A DNA stretch of 28,291 bases. Origin: Utricularia gibba. Taxonomy: Eukaryota; Streptophyta; Magnoliopsida; Lamiales; Lentibulariaceae. The notes below the pieces were generated by a model that saw only the letters and a list, made by a program, of their open reading frames with translations, was not told the origin of the DNA and ran no database searches. The position numbers and the translations under genes are program-made. Every line of letters starts with the position of its first letter. Position 1 is the stretch's first letter. The stretch covers positions 1 through 28,291 of the forward strand of contig NEEC01000487.1 of assembly GCA_002189035.1 (NCBI GenBank). The letters run 5' to 3'. This document shows, in pieces, positions 21,726 to 28,291 of the stretch.

Positions 21726-24511
21726 TCGTTCTGACCAAGGTTCGGTCTGACTCCTTTGCCACATCGGGTCTACTCGACGAAAATCGTGATGCACTTATTG
21801 AAGTTAGGATGTCATAAGCACCAAAATGGTTTTCTCAACCGCATGCTTTATATTGAGGAGGCGCTCTCGTGGGGCAACGGTATCGAGAAGGAGGTCGAGT
21901 CGAGCTCGGGCCCATAGTCATTTGTAGCTCGGCAAAAAACTTGATGCATTTCTTAACGTTGGGTTTTAATTGGCTGCCTACATGGTTTCTCAAGGAAAAG
22001 CTTGTCGTTTTTGGGCGGGTGATGTCGTTGTGAACTTCGTTCTGACCCAAGGTTCGGTCTGACTCCTTTGCCACATCGGGTCCTACTCGACGAAAATCGT
22101 GCTGCACTTATTGAAGTTAGGATGTCATGAGCCCCAAAATGGTTTTCTCAACCGCATGCTTTATATTTGATAAGGCGCTCTCGTGGGGCAACGGTATCGA
22201 GCAGGTGGTCGAGTCGAGCTCGGGCCATAGTCATTTGTGGCTCGGCAAAAAACTTGATGCATTTCTTAACGTTGGGTTTTAATTGGCTGCCTACATGGTT
22301 TCTCAAGGAAAAGCTTGTCGTTTTTTGGGCGGGTGATGTCGTTGTGAACTTCGTTCTGACCAAGGTTCGGTCTGACTCTTTGCCACATCGGGTCCTACTC
22401 GACGAAAATCGTGATGCACTTATTGAAGTTAGGATGTCATGAGCACCCAAAATGGTTTTCTCAACCGCATGCTTTATATTTGAGGAGGCGCTCTCGTGGG
22501 GCAACGGTATCGAAAGGAGGTCGAGTCGAGCTCGGGCCCATAGTCATTTGTGCTCGGCAAAAAACTTGATGCATTTCTTAACGTTGGGTTTTAATTGGCT
22601 GCCTACATGGTTTTCAAGGAAAAGCTTGTCGTTTTTGGGCGGGTGATGTCGTTGTGAACTTGTTCTGACCCAAGGTTCGGTCTGACTCCTTTTCCACATC
22701 GGGTCTACTCGACGAAAATCGTGATGCACTTATTGAAGTTAGGATGTCATGAGCACCCAAAATGGTTTTCTCAACCGCATGCTTTATATTTGATAAGGCG
22801 CTCTCGTGGGGCAACGGTATCGAGAAGGTGGTCGAGTCGAGCTCGGGCCATAGTCATTTGTGGCTCGGCAAAAAACTTGATGCATTTTTAACGTTGGGTT
22901 TTAATTGGCTGCTACATGGTTTCAAGGAAAAGCTTGTCGTTTTTGGGCGGGTGATGTCGTTGTGAACTTCGTTCTGACCAAGGTTCTCTTGCCACATCGG
23001 GTCCTACTCGACGAAAATCGTGATGCACTTATTGAAGTTAGGATGTCATAAGCACCAAAATGGTTTTCTCAACCGCATGCTTTATATTTGAGGAGGCGCT
23101 CTCGTGGGGCAACGGTATCGAGAGGAGGTCGAGTCGAGCTCGGGCCATAGTCATTTGTGCTCGGCAAAAAACTTGATGCATTTCTTAACGTTGGGTTTTA
23201 ATTGGCTGCCTACATGGTTTCTCAAGGAAAAGCTTGTCGTTTTTGGGCGGGTGATGTCGTTGTGAACTTCGTTCTGACCAAGGTTCGGTGACTCCTTTTC
23301 CACATCGGGTCTACTCGACGAAAATCGTGATGCACTTATTGAAGTTAGGATGTCATGAGCACCAAAATGGTTTTCTCAACCGCATGCTTTATATCTGAGG
23401 AGGCGCTCTCGTGGGGCAACGGTATCGAGAAGGAGGTCGAGTCGAGCTCGGGCCCATAGTCATTTGTGCTCGGCAAAAAACTTGATGCATTTCTTAACGT
23501 TGGGTTTTAATTGGCTGCCTACATGGTTTCTCAAGGAAAAGCTTGTCGTTTTTGGGCGGGTGATGTCGTTGTGAACTTCGTTCTGACCAAGGTTCGGTCT
23601 GACTCCTTTGCCACATCGGGTCCTACTCGACGAAAATCGTGATGCACTTATTGAAGTTAGGATGTCATGAGCACCAAAATGGTTTTCTCAACCGCATGCT
23701 TTATATTTGATAAGGCGCTCTCGTGGGGCAACGGTATCGAGCAAGGTGGTCGAGTCGAGCTCGGGCCATAGTCATTTGTGGCTCGGCAAAAAACTTGATG
23801 CATTTCTTAACGTTGGGTTTTAATTGGCTGCCTACATGGTTTCTCAAGGAAAAGCTTGTCGTTTTTGGGCGGGTGATGTCGTTGTGAACTTCGTTCTGAC
23901 CCAAGGTTCGGTCTGACTCTTTGCCACATCGGGTCTACTCGACGAAAATCGTGATGCACTTATTGAAGTTAGGATGTCATAAGCACCAAAATGGTTTTCT
24001 CAACCGCATGCTTTATATCTGAGGAGGCGCTCTCGTGGGGCAACGGTATCGAGAAGGAGGTCGAGTCGAGCTCGGGCCATAGTCATTTGTAGCTCGGCAA
24101 AAAACTTGATGCATTTCTTAACGTTGGGTTTTAATTGGCTGCTACATGGTTTCTCAAGGAAAAGCTTGTCGTTTTTGGGCGGTGATGTCGTTGTGAACTT
24201 CGTTCTGACCAAGGTTCGGTCTGACTCTTTGCCACATCGGGTCCTACTCGACGAAAATCGTGATGCACTTATTGAAGTTAGGATGTCATGAGCACCCAAA
24301 ATGGTTTTCTCAACCGCATGCTTTATATTGAGGAGGCGCTCTCGTGGGGCAACGGTATCGAGAAGGAGGTCGAGTCGAGCTCGGGCCATAGTCATTTGTA
24401 GCTCGGCAAAAAAACTTGATGCATTTCTTAACGTTGGGTTTTAATTGGCTGCCTACATGGTTTCTCAAGGAAAAGCTTGTCGTTTTTGGGCGGGTGATGT
24501 CGTTGTGAACT
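21726..24511. repeat. Satellite units 72-80, higher-order pattern with slips
   Basis: Units start at 21726, 22037, 22351, 22661, 22969, 23269, 23578, 23891 and 24200. B-type units are 73, 75 and 78. The order A-B-A-B-A-A-B-A-A shows the two-unit register continuing from the previous block, with slips where two type-A units are adjacent (71-72, 76-77 and 79-80). Unit 73 has GAGCCCCAAAATGG, a substitution not seen elsewhere. Unit 76 (300 bases) has a reduced spacer. GGGCCATAG predominates, with GGGCCCATAG in units 72, 74 and 77. Confidence 0.9.
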
Positions 24512-27500
24512 TCGTTCTGACCAAGGTTCGGTCTGACTCCTTTGCCACATGGGTCTACTCGACGAAATCGTGCTGCACTTATTGAAGTTAGGATGTCATG
24601 AGCAAAATGGTTTTCTCAACGCATGCTTTATATTTGAGGAGGCGCTCTCGTGGGGCAACGGTATCGAGAAGGAGGTCGAGTCGAGCTCGGGCCCATAGTC
24701 ATTTGTGGCTCGGCAAAAACTTGATGCATTTCTTAACGTTGGGTTTTAATTGGCTGCTACATGGTTTTCAAGGAAAAGCTTGTCGTTTTTGGGGGGTGAT
24801 GTCGTTGTGAACTTCGTTCTGACCCAAGGTTCTGACTTTTGCCACATCGGGTCCTACTCGACGAAATCGTGCTGCACTTATTGAAGTTAGGATGTCATGA
24901 GCACCAAAATGGTTTTCTCAACCGCATGCTTTATATTGAGGAGGCTCTCGTGGGGCAACGGTATCGAGAAGGAGGTCGAGTCGAGCTCGGGCCATAGTCA
25001 TTTGTGGCTCGGCAAAAAATTGATGCATTTCTTAACGTTGGGTTTTAATTGGTGCCTACATGGTTTCTCAAGGAAAAGCTTGTCGTTTTTGGGCGGGTGA
25101 TGTCGTTGTGAACTTCGTTCTGACCAAGGTTCGGTCTGACTCTTTGCCACATCGGGTCTACTCGACGAAAATCGTGATGCACTTATTGAAGTTAGGATGT
25201 CATGAGCACCAAAATGGTTTTCTCAACCGCATGCTTTATATCTGAGGAGGCGCTCTCGTGGGGCAACGGTATCGAGAAGGGTCGAGTCGAGCTCGGGCCA
25301 TAGTCATTTGTGGCTCGGCAAAAAATTGATGCATTTCTTAACGTTGGGTTTTAATTGGCTGCTACATGGTTTTCAAGGAAAAGCTTGTCGTTTTTGGGCG
25401 GTGATGTCGTTGTGAACTTCGTTCTGACCCAAGGTTCGGTCTGACTCCTTTGCCACATCGGGTCTACTCGACGAAAATCGTGATGCACTTATTGAAGTTA
25501 GGATGTCATAAGCACCAAAATGGTTTTCTCAACCGCATGCTTTATATCTGAGGAGGCGCTCTCGTGGGCAACGGTATCGAGAAGGAGGTCGAGTCGAGCT
25601 CGGGCCCATAGTCATTTGTGGCTCGGCAAAAAACTTGATGCATTTCTTAACGTTGGGTTTTAATTGGCTGCCTACATGGTTTTCAAGGAAAAGCTTGTCG
25701 TTTTTGGGCGGGTGATGTCGTTGTGAACTTCGTTCTGACCCAAGGTTCGGTCTGACTCCTTTGCCAATCGGGTCCTACTCGACGAAAATCGTGATGCACT
25801 TATTGAAGTTAGGATGTCATGAGCACCCAAAATGGTTTTTCAACCGCATGCTTTATATTGAGGAGGCGCTCTCGTGGGGCAACGGTATCGAGAAGGAGGT
25901 CGAGTCGAGCTCGGGCCATAGTCATTTGTGCTCGGCAAAAAACTTGATGCATTTCTTAACGTTGGGTTTTAATTGGCTGCCTACATGGTTTTCAAGGAAA
26001 AGCTTGTCGTTTTTGGGCGGGTGATGTCGTTGTGAACTTCGTTCTGACCAAGGTCTTTGCCACATCGGGTCTACTCGACGAAATCGTGCTGCACTTATTG
26101 AAGTTAGGATGTCATGAGCACCCAAATGGTTTTCTCAACCGCATGCTTTATATTGAGGAGGCGCTCTCGTGGGGCAACGGTATCGAGAAGGAGGTCGAGT
26201 CGAGCTCGGCCATAGTCATTTGTGTCGGCAAAAAACTTGATGCATTTCTTAACGTTGGGTTTTAATTGGCTGCTACATGGTTTCAAGGAAAAGCTTGTCG
26301 TTTTTGGGCGGGTGATGTCGTTGTGAACTTCGTTCTGACCCAAGGTTCGGTCTGACTCCTTTGCCACATCGGGTCCTACTCGACGAAATCGTGATGCACT
26401 TATTGAAGTTAGGATGTCATGAGCACCAAAATGGTTTTCTCAACCGCATGCTTTATATTTGATAAGGCGCTCTCGTGGGGCAACGGTATCGAGAGGTGGT
26501 CGAGTCGAGCTCGGGCCATAGTCATTTGTGGCTCGGCAAAAAATTGATGCATTTCTTAACGTTGGGTTTTAATTGGCTGCCTACATGGTTTCTCAAGGAA
26601 AAGCTTGTGTTTTTGGGCGGGTGATGTCGTTGTGAACTTCGTTCTGACCAAGGTTGGTTGACTCTTTGCCACATCGGGTCCTACTCGACGAAAATCGTGA
26701 TGCACTTATTGAAGTTAGGATGTCATGCACCCAAAATGGTTTTCTCAACCGCATGCTTTATATCTGAGGAGGCGCTCTCGTGGGGCAACGGTATCGAGAA
26801 GGAGGTCGAGTCGAGCTCGGGCCCATAGTCATTTGTAGCTCGGCAAAAAACTTGATGCATTTCTTAACGTTGGGTTTTAATTGGCTGCCTACATGGTTTT
26901 CTCAAGGAAAAGCTTGTCGTTTTTGGGCGGGTGATGTCGTTGTGAACTTCGTTCTGACCCAAGGTTCGGTCTGACTCCTTTGCCACATCGGGTCCTACTC
27001 GACGAAAATCGTGCTGCACTTATTGAAGTTAGGATGTCATGAGCACCAAAATGGTTTTCTCAACCGCATGCTTTATATCTGAGGAGGCGCTCTCGTGGGG
27101 CAACGGTATCGAGAAGGAGGTCGAGTCGAGCTCGGGCCATAGTCATTTGTGCTCGGCAAAAAACTTGATGCATTTCTTAACGTTGGGTTTTAATTGGCTG
27201 CTACATGGTTTCTCAAGGAAAAGCTTGTCGTTTTTTGGGCGGGTGATGTCGTTGTGAACTTCGTTCTGACCAAGGTTCGGTCTGACTCTTTTGCCACATC
27301 GGGTCTACTCGACGAAAATCGTGATGCACTTATTGAAGTTAGGATGTCATAAGCACAAAATGGTTTTCTCAACCGCATGCTTTATATCTGAGGAGGCGCT
27401 CTCGTGGGGCAACGGTATCGAGAAGGAGGTCGAGTCGAGCTCGGGCCATAGTCATTTGTAGCTCGGCAAAAAACTTGATGCATTTCTTAACGTTGGGTTT

Positions 27501-28169
27501 TAATTGGCTGCTACATGGTTTCTCAAGGAAAAGCTTGTCGTTTTTGGGGGGTGATGTCGTTGTGAACTTCGTTCTGACCAAGGTTCTTTGCCCAATCGGG
27601 TCCTACTCGACGAAAATTGTGCACTTATTGAAGTTAGGATGTCATAGCACCAAAAATGGTTTTCTCAACCGCATGCTTTATATCTGAGGAGGCGCTCTCG
27701 TGGGGCAACGGTATCGAGAAGGAGGTCGAGTCGAGCTCGGGCCATAGTCATTTGTGGCTCGGCAAAAAACTTGATGCATTTCTTAACGTTGGGTTTTAAT
27801 TGGCTGCCTACATGGTTTCTCAAGGAAAAGCTTGTCGTTTTTGGGCGGGTGATGTCGTTGTGAACTTCGTTCTGACCAAGGTTCGGTCTGACTCTTTGCA
27901 CACGGGTCTACTCGACGAAAATCGTGCTGCACTTATTGAAGTTAGGATGTCATAAGCACCAAAATGGTTTTTCAACCGCATGCTTTATATCTGAGGAGGC
28001 GCTCTCGTGGGGCAACGGTATGAGAAGGAGGTCGAGTCGAGCTCGGGCCATAGTCATTTGTAGCTCGGCAAAAAACTTGATGCATTTCTTAACGTTGGGT
28101 TTTAATTGGCTGCTACATGGTTTCTCAAGGAAAAGCTTGTCGTTTTTGGGCGGTGATGTGTTGTGAACT
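24512..28169. repeat. Satellite units 81-92
   Basis: Units start at 24512, 24814, 25115, 25419, 25730, 26039, 26330, 26639, 26949, 27261, 27569 and 27867. Only unit 87 is a clear B type, so the two-unit order fades here. Unit 86 is short (291 bases), with reduced spacer, GAGCTCGGCCATAG and GTGTCGGC. Unit 81 has GTCATGAGCAAAATGG, a local loss of about four bases. Unit 88 has GTCATGCACCC, the same two-base loss seen 23 kb away in unit 12. Units 91 and 92 show ACCAAGG and other one-base C losses. Confidence 0.92.
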
Positions 28170-28291
28170 TCGTTCTGACCAAGGTTGACTCTTTGCCATC
28201 GGGTCTACTCGACGAAATCGTGCTGCACTTATTGAAGTTAGGATGTCATGAGCACCCAAAATGGTTTTCTCAACGCATGCTTTATATTTGA
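28170..28291. repeat. Partial satellite unit 93, cut by the window edge
   Basis: The last 122 bases begin a new unit with a reduced spacer (ACCAAGGTTGACTCTTTGCCATC) and end at CTTTATATTTGA, within the first diagnostic site. The TTTGA favours a type-B or TTTGAGGAGG unit, but the deciding bases lie outside the window. The array therefore continues to the right. Confidence 0.93.

Larger units (their letters stand above)
1..28291. repeat. Satellite DNA array, ~306-315 bp unit, 92 full copies plus a partial
   Basis: The same unit recurs head to tail from the first to the last base with no interruption. Taking TCGTTCTGAC as unit start, I count 92 complete units with mean spacing about 306 bases, range 273-315, and two length modes (about 301-306 and 309-315). 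All copies share one orientation. Landmarks in almost every unit are GAAGTTAGGATGTCAT, CAACCGCATGCTTTATAT, GTCGAGTCGAGCTCGG, TTGATGCATTTCTTAACG, GGTTTTAATTGGCTGC and GGAAAAGCTTGTCG. The unit therefore carries single, nearly constant HindIII (AAGCTT), SphI (GCATGC), SacI (GAGCTC) and NsiI (ATGCAT) sites, which would give a ladder of about 310 bases on genomic digestion. Arrays like this are typical of eukaryotic heterochromatin. I do not recognise the family. The array runs off both edges, so its full length and flanks are unknown. Confidence 0.97.

Noticed and set aside
1-28291. CRISPR array
   Set aside because: The repeated unit is about 310 bases and the whole unit repeats. There are no unique spacers between short repeats.
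1-28291. 5S or 45S ribosomal DNA, or rDNA spacer repeat
   Set aside because: I see no 5S gene landmarks and no rRNA-like conserved stretch in the unit. An intergenic-spacer subrepeat cannot be wholly excluded, but 28 kb without any rRNA gene argues against it.
1-28291. CENP-B box
   Set aside because: No TTCG in the unit has the required A and CGGG at the right spacing, on either strand. The TTCGTTCTGACC element fails at the A position.
1-28291. Transposable element, LTR or telomeric repeat inside the array
   Set aside because: Every landmark recurs in register across the window. There is no inserted block, terminal repeat, target duplication or telomere-like tract.

Overview
The whole 28,291-base window is one uninterrupted head-to-tail tandem array of a satellite DNA. 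I see no protein-coding gene, RNA gene, transposon or unique sequence. With units counted from the TCGTTCTGAC that opens the window, there are 92 complete units plus a 122-base partial at the right edge. Complete units run from 273 to 315 bases (mean about 306), all in the same orientation. The array leaves the window at both ends, so neither flank is visible.

A long, homogeneous array of roughly 310-base units with no genes points to a nuclear genome, in centromeric, pericentromeric, subtelomeric or other constitutive heterochromatin. The unit size suits plant satellites (classes near 150-180 and 300-360 bases), but animals cannot be excluded. I do not recognise the family and give no name. 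One unit counted by hand (7076-7379) is 48% G+C, with a T- and G-rich plus strand and no CpG depletion.

There are three levels of organisation. First, the roughly 315-base unit is a diverged dimer of two half-monomers of about 157 bases: a 60-base stretch in one half matches the other at about 68% without gaps, followed by a shared ATGGTTT(T)CTCAA box. Second, units carry linked variants: type A (CTGAGGAGG, GAAGGAGG, often ATAAGC) and type B (TTTGATAAGG, GCAGGTGG, GGCTCGG). These alternate strictly B-A over ten units at about 18.6-21.7 kb, a higher-order repeat of about 620 bases. Third, the array splits near 15 kb. Units to the left almost all have GGGCCCATAG and often lack a 10-base spacer. 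Units to the right mostly have GGGCCATAG, mostly keep the spacer and carry more B-type units.

The indel pattern needs caution. No unit exceeds 315 bases, so length change is almost wholly deletion, and many deletions remove exactly the base that distinguishes A from B, or one base of a C or G run. This looks like consensus or polishing error on noisy long reads with mixed repeat copies, laid over real variation. Fine-scale indels should not be taken as biological until raw reads are checked. The apparent reading frames, up to about 250 codons on the minus strand, are by-products of the repeat.
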